Assembly: GCA_958427975.1 (NCBI GenBank)
Contig: CAUAEH010000014.1
Span: forward strand, 1 to 41,059
Length of the DNA: 41,059 nucleotides
Source of the DNA: an uncultured Collinsella sp.
Lineage (GTDB): Bacteria > Actinomycetota > Coriobacteriia > Coriobacteriales > Coriobacteriaceae
Direction of reading: 5' to 3'
Part shown: in pieces, positions 1 to 8,206 of the stretch
How positions within the stretch are numbered: position 1 is the stretch's first letter
How the letters are laid out: each line of letters begins with the position of its first letter
Notes under the pieces: model-generated
Database searches by the model: none
Told to the model about the DNA's origin: nothing
The model's input: the letters and a program-made list of their open reading frames with translations, nothing else
Translations under genes and position numbers: made by a program

Positions 1-291
1 CGTGCCCGTCTCCACGTCGTCGCGCCGCGCCACAAAGCCACAGTCCACGCCAGCATCTTGGAGCCCCGCCACGAGCGATGCACCGAACGCATCGCGCCCG
101 ACCGCGCCAATCATGCACGTGCGCGCACCCATGCGCGCGGCGGCGACGGCCTGGTTAGCGCCCTTGCCACCGGCGTTGGTGATAAAACCGCTGCCGCCGA
201 CGGTCTCGCCCGCGCGCGGCATGCGCTCGCACGCCACCGAAAGGTCCATGTTCATGCTGCCGAACACCGCAACGATGCCGCGATCTGCCAT
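1..291 (-). CDS. rbsK: Ribokinase, N-terminal part (cut by window edge)
   Basis: The first 97 codons of a PfkB-family sugar kinase; the 3' part lies outside the window. The protein starts MADRGIVAVFGSMNMDLSV and continues with the family's N-terminal signature: a GSxNxDL strand, a GET turn, and the NAGGKGANQAVAAARMGA block that binds the sugar. These match ribokinase, which phosphorylates D-ribose to ribose-5-phosphate in the cytoplasm. The ATG at 291 follows an AGGAGG ribosome binding site. A promoter with an overlapping palindrome lies upstream (355-384). Other PfkB kinases such as fructokinase or nucleoside kinases share this N-terminus, so the substrate is likely but not certain. Confidence 0.85.
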   Translation of the reverse strand, partial: MADRGIVAVFGSMNMDLSVACERMPRAGETVGGSGFITNAGGKGANQAVAAARMGARTCMIGAVGRDAFGASLVAGLQDAGVDCGFVARRDDVETGT

Positions 292-354
292 GGGAACCTC
301 CTCATCTACGGGCCTTATGCCCACCGTCGGCCGTCGATCGTGCGCCCTCGCACC

Positions 355-384
355 TCTATAACTTTAGTTCACTTTGATGTGAAC
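355..384 (-). promoter_or_regulatory. Ribokinase promoter with palindromic operator
   Basis: On the minus strand a -35 TTCACA (378-383) and a -10 TATAGA (355-360) are separated by exactly 17 bp. A perfect inverted repeat GTTCAC-N6-GTGAAC (367-384) covers the -35 box and part of the spacer. This is the typical place for a LacI- or DeoR-type sugar repressor to block polymerase. The regulator is not in the window. Confidence 0.6.
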
Positions 385-477
385 GCGCCCTTGAGGTTGC
401 GCCAGCAGCAAGCATTCACAGGAGCAGGCAGCTACAATGAATATATGCTGATTATTCTCGTCATTGGATGATGTTTT

Positions 478-2694
478 ATGGAACAATTCCCACAATCGAG
501 CCCACGCGGACCGCGCCGCGCGCCCGATAACCAGGCGCCGCACGAACGCCCACGCGCCGACCGCCGCGCCGGCGAGTCGCGACGCGGCCCGGTCCCGCAT
601 CGAACGCCCACCAACAAGGGCGCCCACACCAACAACGCCGCAAAAGAACAGGCACCAGCTCGTCCCAAGTCCCGCTACATTCCTGCGCTCGACGGCCTGC
701 GCACGCTCGCCGTCGTCGCGGTGGTGCTCTATCACCTCAACCTCACGTGGGCTCAGGGCGGCCTGCTCGGCGTCACGATCTTCTTTGTGCTTTCGGGCTA
801 TCTGATCACGCGCTTGCTGCTCAACGAAGTCGCTAAGACCGGCCGCATCGACCTTAAGAGCTTCTGGATTCGCCGCATCCGTCGCCTGGTCCCCGCCGTG
901 GTAACGGTAGTGTTCGTGACCTGCGCGCTGTGCACCATCTTTAACCACGTGATGCTCACCAAGATGCGCCCCGACATCCTGCCGTCGCTGCTGTTCTTCA
1001 ACAACTGGTGGCAGATTGCCCAAAACGTCTCATACTTCAATGCTCTGGGCGATCCCTCGCCGCTCACGCACTTCTGGTCGCTTGCCATCGAGGAACAGTT
1101 CTACCTGATTTGGCCGCCACTGCTGTTTGCCATGGTATCCATGCATGTGAGCAAGCCCAACACGCGCCGCGTGGTTCTGGGCCTTGCCGCGGTATCTGCC
1201 CTCGCCATGATGGTGCTTTACAACCCTGCCGCCGACCCCAGCCGCGTGTACTACGGCACCGACACCCGCGTGTTCTCGCTGCTGCTGGGTGCCTGGTTGG
1301 CCTTTATCTCCGATCGCGACCTGGCGCCGGTGCGTCTCGCACATCGTTTGGGGCTCAATCGCCTGGCTGGCGCCGCCAAGCGCGGCAAGAGCGCCGAGGG
1401 CAAGCCTGGCGAGAGGGCCGACGAATCAGCCGAGACCGCCCCGGCACAGCCGAGCGCCCTCGTGCGCTTTTGGTCCTCGCCCGCATCCATCGATGTGTTG
1501 GGCGTCGTGGGTCTGGTTGGCCTTGCCGCCATGGTCGCGCTCACCAATGGCTACACCGCGTTCCAGTATCGCGGCGGCACGCTGTTATGCTCCATCCTCA
1601 CGCTCATGGTCATCGCGGCCTGCGTGCAGCCCCAGGGAATGGTTGCCCGCGCGCTGTCCGCCGAGCCGCTCGTGTGGGTTGGCAAGCGCTCGTACAGCAT
1701 CTACCTTTGGCACTATCCGCTGCTGTTGCTCATGAACCCGGTCGCCAACATCAACGATACGCCCTGGTGGCAGTACATTTTGCAGGTGCTGCTGGTGGTC
1801 GCCGTAGCCGAGTGCTCCTATCGCTTTATCGAAACGCCGTTTAGGAAGGGCGCCTTCGGCCGCACCGTCGCCGAATTCCGCGATGGCACCACCACGCCCG
1901 CCAACTGGGTACGCGCGCACGTCCCTGCCTGCGCAGCCTGCGCTGTCGTGTTGGTCGTTGCACTGGGCGGCCTTATCTTTGTGCCCGAGACGTCTGCGCT
2001 GAGCGGCGAGGGCGCCGAAGTTCTGAACAAGGAAGCCAAAAACACCGCGCCCACCGACCAGCAGGCGGCCGACGACACCGACAAGGACAACGACGGCTTC
2101 CCCGATGGCTCCTACGACCTGTTGATGATCGGTGACTCCGTGTCGCTACGCGCCGTTGATTCCTTTGACGGTGTGTTTCCGCACAGCCATATCGATGCCG
2201 AAAAGGGCCGCCAGTTTGATGCGGGCCGCGCGACATTTGAGGGCTATATCCAGCAGAACCTTGCCGGCAAGATCGTGGTCTTTGCCCTGGGCACCAACGG
2301 TTTGGTAACGGACGCCCAGGTCGACGCGATCATGGCCAACGCCGGCGAGCAGCGCATTGTCGTGTTTGTAAACACGCGTAGCCCGCAGCCGTGGGTCGGG
2401 TCCACGAACCAGGCCATCGCCAACGCCGCAACGCGCTACAAGAATGTACGCGTTATCGACTGGTACGGGTACAGCGCCAACCGCAACGACCTGTTTGACG
2501 GCGACGGCACGCACCTGTCGGCCACCGGCGTGGCCGAGTACCTCAATCTCATCCACGATGCGGTCAAGAAGGACCTGCCCGTGCACCCCGAGGACCACGT
2601 CAACGATCCGCAGCCGGCAGCCGTCAAGTCCGCCGCCGATGCACTCGTCAATGCCCTCGCCTACAAGCCACACAAGCTCGGCGGCGACAAGTAA
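478..2694 (+). CDS. Acyltransferase-3 family O-acetylase with C-terminal SGNH domain
   Basis: A 738-residue membrane protein of the OafA/YrhL type. Residues 1-66 are a basic, Pro/Arg-rich, probably cytoplasmic tail. From about 67 the acyltransferase-3 domain begins (YIPALDGLRTLAVVAVV, with catalytic His86 in LYHL, then FFVLSGYLITRLL), with about ten membrane segments to about residue 500. A linker leads to an extracellular SGNH-hydrolase-like domain with the block MIGDSVSLR, a GTNG block III and a C-terminal DGTHLS block that carries the Asp/His pair. Such proteins move acetyl groups across the membrane onto peptidoglycan or cell-wall polysaccharides. The ATG at 478 has only a weak upstream purine stretch (GGATGATG). 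The gene stands alone, divergent from the ribokinase gene. Confidence 0.85.
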   Translation: MEQFPQSSPRGPRRAPDNQAPHERPRADRRAGESRRGPVPHRTPTNKGAHTNNAAKEQAPARPKSRYIPALDGLRTLAVVAVVLYHLNLTWAQGGLLGVTIFFVLSGYLITRLLLNEVAKTGRIDLKSFWIRRIRRLVPAVVTVVFVTCALCTIFNHVMLTKMRPDILPSLLFFNNWWQIAQNVSYFNALGDPSPLTHFWSLAIEEQFYLIWPPLLFAMVSMHVSKPNTRRVVLGLAAVSALAMMVLYNPAADPSRVYYGTDTRVFSLLLGAWLAFISDRDLAPVRLAHRLGLNRLAGAAKRGKSAEGKPGERADESAETAPAQPSALVRFWSSPASIDVLGVVGLVGLAAMVALTNGYTAFQYRGGTLLCSILTLMVIAACVQPQGMVARALSAEPLVWVGKRSYSIYLWHYPLLLLMNPVANINDTPWWQYILQVLLVVAVAECSYRFIETPFRKGAFGRTVAEFRDGTTTPANWVRAHVPACAACAVVLVVALGGLIFVPETSALSGEGAEVLNKEAKNTAPTDQQAADDTDKDNDGFPDGSYDLLMIGDSVSLRAVDSFDGVFPHSHIDAEKGRQFDAGRATFEGYIQQNLAGKIVVFALGTNGLVTDAQVDAIMANAGEQRIVVFVNTRSPQPWVGSTNQAIANAATRYKNVRVIDWYGYSANRNDLFDGDGTHLSATGVAEYLNLIHDAVKKDLPVHPEDHVNDPQPAAVKSAADALVNALAYKPHKLGGDK

Positions 2695-2717
2695 CGCGCA
2701 GTCAAATCCGCTCACAC

Positions 2718-2755
2718 CCGCAGGGGGCGTCGGCCGTGGCCGACGCCCCCTGCGG
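2718..2755 (+). terminator. Perfect 18-bp stem after the acyltransferase gene
   Basis: Two 18-nt arms (2718-2735 and 2738-2755), fully complementary and GC-rich, are separated by GT. The hairpin begins 23 bp after the stop codon. No T tract follows, so it may act as an mRNA 3'-end stabiliser or a T-less terminator rather than a classical one. Confidence 0.55.
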
Positions 2756-2804
2756 CAGTTAGGGACGTTCCTTATGTGCCGGCACCTGGAGACACTCCTG
2801 ACGC
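2756..2804. repeat. Degenerate GGGGACGTTC-family repeat
   Basis: This stretch (AGGGACGTTCCTTATGTGCC and onward) aligns base for base with 18856-18905 inside the large repeat island, differing at roughly a dozen positions. It is a decayed copy of the same family as 6701-6733, 15203-15235 and 18711-18980. It directly abuts the hairpin at 2718-2755. Confidence 0.6.
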
Positions 2805-2927
2805 AGCCGATGAAGACCTCTACGGATGAATTCCAAGCCGCTCCGCCGCTCCAGACATCGTTTCCGTGCCTCGCGCCTGCTCCAAACAATCAAAACAAGC
2901 CCTTTTCGCCGCAACCCCAAAGGTCTG

Positions 2928-3153
2928 GGGCAAAAAAGGCCAAATATGAGTACTGTTACCATTTTAGTAGCAGGCAAAACCACCCAAAATGACATCCGGG
3001 CGACCCCTACAGCCCTCTAAAGCAGCCAACCTGACTGGTTTAAGGCGTATTGGGGCCAATTTTAATGGACATACTATAGGTTATGTTCATTATCTTTTTG
3101 AATGTAAATGCTATTCACTTAGCAACAGTACTCATATTTGGCAGTTTTTGCCC
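2928..3153. repeat. MITE-like element A with 32-bp terminal inverted repeats
   Basis: The left end (2928-2959) and right end (3122-3153) are inverted copies matching at 29 of 32 positions, with the shared core CCAAATATGAGTACTGTT. The AT-rich interior of about 160 bp has no credible ORF. It has the form of a miniature inverted-repeat element or a very long hairpin. No target duplication is obvious. Two more elements of the same architecture but different ends lie at 13701-13831 and 24344-24497. Confidence 0.6.
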
Positions 3154-3183
3154 ACTGCCATATAACTAACACCCTATAGCAGA

Positions 3184-3215
3184 CAAAAAACAGGCCGCAG
3201 CCCATCGCTGCGGTC
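3184..3215 (-). terminator. Rho-independent terminator of the NRAMP/MgtE operon
   Basis: On the minus strand CCGCAG (3208-3213) pairs with CTGCGG (3195-3200) around a 7-nt loop. The stem is followed by CCTG and a run of six T. It lies 23 bp beyond the NRAMP stop codon. Confidence 0.8.
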
Positions 3216-3237
3216 CGTTCGGAAGCAAAAGTGAGCG

Positions 3238-4500
3238 TTAAGCGCTGTAGCCCATTGCCTGTAGGACAAACATGACGACCGTCAACACCGTAATCACGCC
3301 GATAGTCGCCCACGTGAGCACGTTCCATACGCGGCCGTTGCGGTTGGCGCCCATAATGTGGCGATCCGCCGCGATAACCACCTGGAATACCAAGACTACG
3401 GGCAGCAGCACGCCGTTGATGACCTGCGAGGTCATCATAATCTGGAACAAATCGACGCCAGGCATGAGCACCAACACGGCAGAAATGCCGATGATGGCCG
3501 TAATGATGCCGCGGTAAACCGGGGCCTCGTCCCAGCTGCGATCGGCGCCGCGCTCCCAACCAAAAGCCTCGCAGATGGCACTCGACGTAACGCCCGGCAG
3601 CACGCAGGCAGCCAAAAAGCTCGCTGCGACCAGGCCCGAGGCGAACAACACCGTGGACCACTGGCCCGCGATGGGCTCCAGCGCGCGGGCGGCATCGGCG
3701 GCATCGCTAATCTGAATACCCGCCGGGAACAGCACCGTACCGGTCGTGATGATAATGAAGCCCGCAATGATATCAGCAGCGATCGAGCCGCTCACGGTAT
3801 CAATACGCTGCAGCACGATGTCGTCCTCGCCCGCATTCTTATCGACCACGTTGTTCTGAGCCAGAAAGATCATCCACGGTGCAATGGTGGTACCGATCGT
3901 TGCGACCACGAGCGACACGTAGCTGGGATCGTTCTGAATATTGGGGACGACCAAGTCGACCGCGACCTCGCCCCAGTTGGGGCCGGCCATAAACGCGGCG
4001 ACGATGTAGGTCACGAACACGCAGCTTACCAGCAGCAGAATCTTCTCGATGCGCTGGAAACTGCCCGACATGGTAAGCATCCACACCAGCAGCGCCACGA
4101 GCGGCACCGAGATGCTCGCCGGAACGCCAAACAGGGCAAGGCCACTCGCGATACCCGCGAACTCCGAGATGGTCACCGCCGTGTTGGCGATCAACAGCGC
4201 CGCCATGGCCAGCACGCTCTTGCGCACGCCAAAGCGCTCGCGAATGAGCGACGCCAGGCCCTTACCCGTGACGCATCCGCAGCGCGCCGCGGTCTCCTGC
4301 GTCACGATAAGCAGCACGGTCATGACGGGAAGCATCCAGAGCATCTTATAGCCATAGCTGGCGCCCGCGCTGGAATACGTGGCGATGCCGCCGGCGTCAT
4401 TGCCCGAAAGCGCCGCCAGAAGACCGGGGCCCATGGCGCCAAAGATGGCCGCGATGGTCAGCTTTTGCTTGGTGCTCGGCTTTTGCTTCGTATTTTGCAC
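3238..4500 (-). CDS. NRAMP-related divalent metal transporter, probably Mg2+ type (NRMT)
   Basis: A 420-residue SLC11/NRAMP-fold membrane protein with about 11 helices. The metal site differs from Mn/Fe transporters. In helix 1 the usual DPGN is DAGG (Asp35-Gly38), so the Asn ligand is Gly. In helix 6 the usual A-x-x-M-P-H reads TTIAPW (204-209), so the site Ala is Thr and the soft Met ligand is Ala. These are the replacements I recall for the NRAMP-related magnesium transporters described from Eggerthella lenta. Start: a GTG at 4500 preceded by AGGTGG, 8 bp after the MgtE-like stop; a longer in-frame reading would run back into that gene. It is the last gene of a two-gene operon and ends at the terminator 3184-3215. 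Mg2+ specificity is inferred from the residues and the neighbour. Confidence 0.85.
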   Translation of the reverse strand: MQNTKQKPSTKQKLTIAAIFGAMGPGLLAALSGNDAGGIATYSSAGASYGYKMLWMLPVMTVLLIVTQETAARCGCVTGKGLASLIRERFGVRKSVLAMAALLIANTAVTISEFAGIASGLALFGVPASISVPLVALLVWMLTMSGSFQRIEKILLLVSCVFVTYIVAAFMAGPNWGEVAVDLVVPNIQNDPSYVSLVVATIGTTIAPWMIFLAQNNVVDKNAGEDDIVLQRIDTVSGSIAADIIAGFIIITTGTVLFPAGIQISDAADAARALEPIAGQWSTVLFASGLVAASFLAACVLPGVTSSAICEAFGWERGADRSWDEAPVYRGIITAIIGISAVLVLMPGVDLFQIMMTSQVINGVLLPVVLVFQVVIAADRHIMGANRNGRVWNVLTWATIGVITVLTVVMFVLQAMGYSA

Positions 4501-4508
4501 GCGACCAC

Positions 4509-6353
4509 CTACCCCATGACCGACATGGTGAGCAGCACCGCAGCAGCACAGTACGCCACACACGAGATCATGACGGCGATGACGTTCATGGCGGTACCCG
4601 ACGTATTGAGGTCGTGCTCATCGCGCCAGAACAGCACCATCAGGTAAATCACGGCGCTCATGTTGCCCACCAGGCAGATGATGGCCGCGATGTTAAAGCA
4701 GCCGGTAAAGAGCTGCTCCTCAAACATAGGGGCATCGGGGAACGCGGCGGTGCGCACCAGCTGCGCGCACAGGTAGGTCACGAGTGACAGAATCAGGCCC
4801 ATGCCCGTGCTCTGGAAGAAGAATCCCAGGTACGGTTTGGGCTCGTCGTCGTGACCGTCGTACTCGAGGAAGTAGTTTTTGACGAAAGACACCATGCGCG
4901 AGGCAGCCAGCAGCACGAGCGGCATGGCGCACATGGGGAACACCACCAGATGCGCGGAGCCCAGCGCCGTCCCCAGCACCGTCGCCATAATGCACGAGGC
5001 GATGCCCCACACGACGACCCAGTACTGACGATGCACGAACCAGCTGAGCACGTTCGTCGAGTCGTCCGACGCGCTATCGCCCGAGCCGACACCGGCAATC
5101 TGCAGGTCCTCCTGATGCTCCTCGGCGATAACGTCCATGGCGTCGTCGAAGGTCACGATACCCAGGATATGACGGTTCTCGTCGCAGACAGGGATGGCAA
5201 CCAGGTCGTACTTGGTCATCTCGTCCGTCACGTCTTCCTGGTCCTCGTCGGGCGAGACGTAGACCAGATCGCGATAGGCAAGCTGGCCCAGCGTGGCGTC
5301 GCGGTCAGCCACGATCAGCGTGCGCAGCGAAAGCACGCCCGTCAGCATGCCACTCGGATCCTCGGTATAGACGTAATAGACGCTCTCAAAGTCCTCGTCG
5401 AGTTTGCGAATCGCCTCGATGGCATCACCGACTGTCGCCGTGGCGGGCAGCGAGACAAACTCCGAGGTCATGATACGGCCGGCGGTGTTGTCCTCATAGC
5501 CCAGCAGATTACGAATCGCCTTCTCCTCCTTGACGCCCATCAGGCGCAGGAGCTTCTCGGCCTTCTCATAATCGAGTTCGTCGATCAGGTCGGCAGCGTC
5601 GTCCGGGTCCATCATGGCCAGCATCGACGATGCGTCGGTATCGGACAGGCCCTCGAGCATCTCGGTCATGAGCTCGTCGTCATCGAACTCCGAGATGGCC
5701 TCGGCGGCCTGTGCCGTGTCGAGCTGTGCGAACACCTGCGCACGCAGGCGCGGGTCGAGCTGCTCGATGATGTCGGCGATGTCAGCAGGATGCAGCTCGC
5801 CAAGCGTCTTGTGCGACACCGAGAGCTGGATGTTCTTAGTCGAGCGATCGAGCAGGTCCATGTAAGACCAGGCGATAATGTCCTCGCTGAGCGGCTTGCC
5901 CAGGTGCTTCATAAAGCCCTCGACGACATGCTCGAGTGTGGGGCTGATCGCCCGCAGCAGACCGCGGGCGCCAACTTCGGCACCCAGCAGGCGCAGCTGA
6001 TTTTCGCCCGACATGGAGAACTTAATGTCGTTGACGCGCACGACCTTCATGCCCTGCGTATCGACAATCTGCTTGTTAAGCACGTCGCGGGCAAGCAAGA
6101 GTTCTGTCGGCTGCAGGTACGAAAAACGGATTTCGGTGGCCGACGTCTTAAGGTGTACACCCGTCTCGTCGATACGGTCGACCCATTTGCGCCAGCTGAT
6201 CATAAACGGCGTCTTGCCGGGACCACGGAACGCGAGCGACGTCACGTGCGGAAAAACTTCGCCGGTTGCAATGCCAAAATCGTTAACCACGCCGAGCTTT
6301 TCGCCGTCGACGTCCAAGACCGGCAATTTGAGCATCTCACTCAGATAATTCAA
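4509..6353 (-). CDS. PRC-barrel / MgtE-N / CBS membrane protein (MgtE-like)
   Basis: 614 residues. Order: PRC-barrel-like segments (about 1-150, e.g. LPVLDVDGEKLGVV); an MgtE N-terminal superhelical domain (about 185-290, LHPADIADIIEQLDP, MDPDDAADLIDEL); a CBS pair (about 295-435, IMTSEFVSLPATATVGDAI); then five hydrophobic segments (460-614). The cytoplasmic half is that of MgtE Mg2+ channels, where the N and CBS domains sense Mg2+. The membrane half lacks the MGGN-type pore motif of MgtE, so this may be a sensor or partner of the downstream NRAMP-type transporter rather than a channel. Start: TTG at 6353, chosen because GGGGAG sits 5 bp upstream; an ATG at 6335 has a poorer site. First gene of the operon, with a structured leader upstream. 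Confidence 0.8.
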   Translation of the reverse strand: MNYLSEMLKLPVLDVDGEKLGVVNDFGIATGEVFPHVTSLAFRGPGKTPFMISWRKWVDRIDETGVHLKTSATEIRFSYLQPTELLLARDVLNKQIVDTQGMKVVRVNDIKFSMSGENQLRLLGAEVGARGLLRAISPTLEHVVEGFMKHLGKPLSEDIIAWSYMDLLDRSTKNIQLSVSHKTLGELHPADIADIIEQLDPRLRAQVFAQLDTAQAAEAISEFDDDELMTEMLEGLSDTDASSMLAMMDPDDAADLIDELDYEKAEKLLRLMGVKEEKAIRNLLGYEDNTAGRIMTSEFVSLPATATVGDAIEAIRKLDEDFESVYYVYTEDPSGMLTGVLSLRTLIVADRDATLGQLAYRDLVYVSPDEDQEDVTDEMTKYDLVAIPVCDENRHILGIVTFDDAMDVIAEEHQEDLQIAGVGSGDSASDDSTNVLSWFVHRQYWVVVWGIASCIMATVLGTALGSAHLVVFPMCAMPLVLLAASRMVSFVKNYFLEYDGHDDEPKPYLGFFFQSTGMGLILSLVTYLCAQLVRTAAFPDAPMFEEQLFTGCFNIAAIICLVGNMSAVIYLMVLFWRDEHDLNTSGTAMNVIAVMISCVAYCAAAVLLTMSVMG

Positions 6354-6494
6354 TGGTGCTCCCCATCATTATTCCTGCGGACCGCGCGACCATGCCGGCG
6401 CGCAATCCGTGGACTTTTTGATATGTATACGCATGCGCGGGCGGCACGCCGCTCGGCGCTCACACCCCGTGCACGCGCAGAAAGCACCTGCATG

Positions 6495-6551
6495 GGGTCA
6501 TCGACTGTATGGTCGAGGTTTGGATTTCACCTGTAACCTTTCTCTTGACCC
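6495..6551 (-). promoter_or_regulatory. Candidate structured 5' leader (three-way junction) of the Mg operon
   Basis: In minus-strand RNA, GGGTCA (6551-6546) can pair with TGACCC (6500-6495). Inside it sit two adjacent helices, GGUU/AACC (6538-6535 with 6520-6517) and UCGAC/GUCGA (6516-6512 with 6505-6501). This forms a compact three-way junction about 140 nt before the start codon. It does not match the M-box, yybP-ykoY, ydaO or NiCo riboswitch consensus as I know them. The position upstream of an Mg-type operon suggests an ion-responsive leader, but that is inference. Confidence 0.35.
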
Positions 6552-6700
6552 TCATTAACCGCAGTAACTATAGCATCAGCATCGCGCTGCGGCACCGAAT
6601 TTATGCGCTGCACATCGCAGGCATACCAAACGCTGACGTATCCGTGACATAGAGCCGGATGGGTGTGGTGGGACAAAGCGATTAAGACCGCCCTAAACGA

Positions 6701-6733
6701 CCAGTCGTTTAAGCACGTCCCCAATGACTACTC
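6701..6733. repeat. 33-bp GGGGACGTTC-family repeat overlapping a stop codon
   Basis: The outer bases CCAGTCGTT and AATGACTACTC equal those of the copy at 15203-15235, but the inner block (TTAAGCACGTCCCC) is in the opposite orientation. Read on the minus strand it supplies the TAG stop of the NodB-like gene (6728-6730) in the context GAG-TAG-TCATT. Confidence 0.7.
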
Positions 6734-8134
6734 TGTGGTGTCGTCGTCCTCGGGGAGTTGGGGGAACACGGCGTTTTTGGGCATGGAAACCTTGGTGAGC
6801 GAGGTGAGCTTTTTGCTCAATGCCGTATCCGTCTTGACCAGGTCGCTGAGCGTCACGATCTTGTAGCCGTCGGCGACAAGGCCATCGATAATCTGCGGCA
6901 GCGCCTCGAGCGTCTGCTCGGCGCACTCATCGCTATCGGTAAGCAGCACGATATTGCCCGGCGTCATCGAGTCGAGCACGGTCGATACTTGCTCGTCAGC
7001 ACCGTTGAGCAGCCAGTCGCCCGAATCGATATTCCACGAAACCACGGCGGACACCAGGTCCATCGAGTCGATCCAGTTTTGCTCGTCAAACGCGGCGTAG
7101 GGGGCACGCAGCAACATCGCCTCGACGCCGGTCGCCGACTTAATCGCCTCGGTGCCCTTCGCGATCTGCTTGCGTACCGTCTCGCGATCCTCGCCCTTGA
7201 GCGAATCATCGCTGTAGCTGTTGGAGCCGATCTCGCATCCGGCATCGACAATCGCTTTGGCAGTAGCGGGCGAGGCTTCCGCGGCATCGCCCGAAAGGAA
7301 GAACGTCGCCGTGACGCCCTTCTCCTTGAGCACCTGCAAGATCTGCTTGGTCGCGCCGCTCGGACCCTCGTCAAATGTCAGGGCCACGTACTTTTCGTTG
7401 CCCTTGGGCGCTACGCTTGCGCACTCGACCACGCAGTCGGTGGCGGGCACGACCTCGCCGCGGTCCTGCGTCTTGCCCGACTGCTCGCCGACCCATACCT
7501 CGGAGCGGCCCTGAACGCCCCAGGTTTTGACATACTCAATGGCGCCCGTGCCCTCGACCTTAAGCTTTGGCTCGATAGTCGTGGCCTGGACCTCGTGCTT
7601 TTCGTACACGTTGCGGCCATCCTTGACCGTCACCTTCTCGCCACCCGTAAGCTCGCGACTATCCCATTTGCCTTGCTTCACGCGCTTGCCGTCGACCTTC
7701 ACCGACAGCTTTTCGCCGCCATGGCGCTTGAGCACGCTATCGTCGACGGCCAGCAGATCGCCGGCGTCGTACGTTTCGGTCAGGCTTTGATCGTCGATGA
7801 GATTCTGCAACGTAGAGCCCACGCGTACCGCGGTCTTTTGCCCGTTGAGCTCCACGTCCACGCTGCGGTTGACGTAGCCCACGACGGCAGCGATAAACAG
7901 CACGAGCGCGCAACCCACGGCGATGAGCGCATAGGGCAGGCGGGACGGTCGACGCGGCGAGCGCCCGTTGCCGATGCGCGCGCTGCGATCGCTAAACCCA
8001 CGGCTATGGTTGAGGTACATCGCGCCGGGCTTACGGCGACGTCGACGCTGACCGCTGGGCAGCTGCCCCAGGTCGCGGCGCGCCGTCGGACGCGCACCCG
8101 AGCGCCCGTTTAAGTTAGATCCGTTTTGGTGCAT
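6728..8134 (-). CDS. Membrane-anchored NodB-like protein lacking metal-binding residues
   Basis: 468 residues: a basic cytoplasmic tail, one membrane helix (67-87), a YabE/DUF348-like beta domain (about 90-175), then a polysaccharide deacetylase (NodB) fold (about 248-440). Family peptidoglycan or chitin deacetylases need TFDDGP, an H-x-x-x-H pair, RPPYG and LLHD. Here these read TFDEGP (253-258), SNSYSDDS (304-311), RAPYAAF (343-349) and LLTD (397-400): both zinc histidines and the C-terminal catalytic histidine are gone. The fold is recognisable but classical deacetylase chemistry is unlikely; a binding or scaffold role at the cell wall is possible. ATG at 8134 follows GGGGGAGG. The stop codon lies within a repeat copy. 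Confidence 0.8.
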   Translation of the reverse strand: MHQNGSNLNGRSGARPTARRDLGQLPSGQRRRRRKPGAMYLNHSRGFSDRSARIGNGRSPRRPSRLPYALIAVGCALVLFIAAVVGYVNRSVDVELNGQKTAVRVGSTLQNLIDDQSLTETYDAGDLLAVDDSVLKRHGGEKLSVKVDGKRVKQGKWDSRELTGGEKVTVKDGRNVYEKHEVQATTIEPKLKVEGTGAIEYVKTWGVQGRSEVWVGEQSGKTQDRGEVVPATDCVVECASVAPKGNEKYVALTFDEGPSGATKQILQVLKEKGVTATFFLSGDAAEASPATAKAIVDAGCEIGSNSYSDDSLKGEDRETVRKQIAKGTEAIKSATGVEAMLLRAPYAAFDEQNWIDSMDLVSAVVSWNIDSGDWLLNGADEQVSTVLDSMTPGNIVLLTDSDECAEQTLEALPQIIDGLVADGYKIVTLSDLVKTDTALSKKLTSLTKVSMPKNAVFPQLPEDDDTTE

Positions 8135-8156
8135 GTGCCCTCCCCCATAAACACAG

Positions 8157-8184
8157 CGAGCCGGAGCAACATGTCTCCGGCTCG
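8157..8184 (-). terminator. 10-bp GC-rich hairpin between PRC-barrel and NodB-like genes
   Basis: CGAGCCGGAG (8157-8166) pairs with CTCCGGCTCG (8175-8184) around an 8-nt loop. It lies 22 bp beyond the PRC-barrel gene and just before the ribosome binding site of the NodB-like gene. There is no T run, so it is a weak terminator or an mRNA-processing hairpin. Confidence 0.5.
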
Positions 8185-8206
8185 CCTCCCATCATTTGGT
8201 ACGTCG

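Noticed and set aside
4509..6353. Canonical MgtE Mg2+ channel
   Set aside because: The N and CBS domains fit, but the membrane part lacks the MGGN-type pore motif and has a different helix pattern.
4851..6536. Long plus-strand open frame (561 codons)
   Set aside because: It is the antisense shadow of the MgtE-like gene; its protein is His/Arg/Val-rich without recognisable domains.
6354..6560. M-box (ykoK) magnesium riboswitch
   Set aside because: The conserved M-box cores (GUUAGGUGAGGCUCCU and the GCUGCUGCCC-type region) are not present; only a different three-helix fold is possible.
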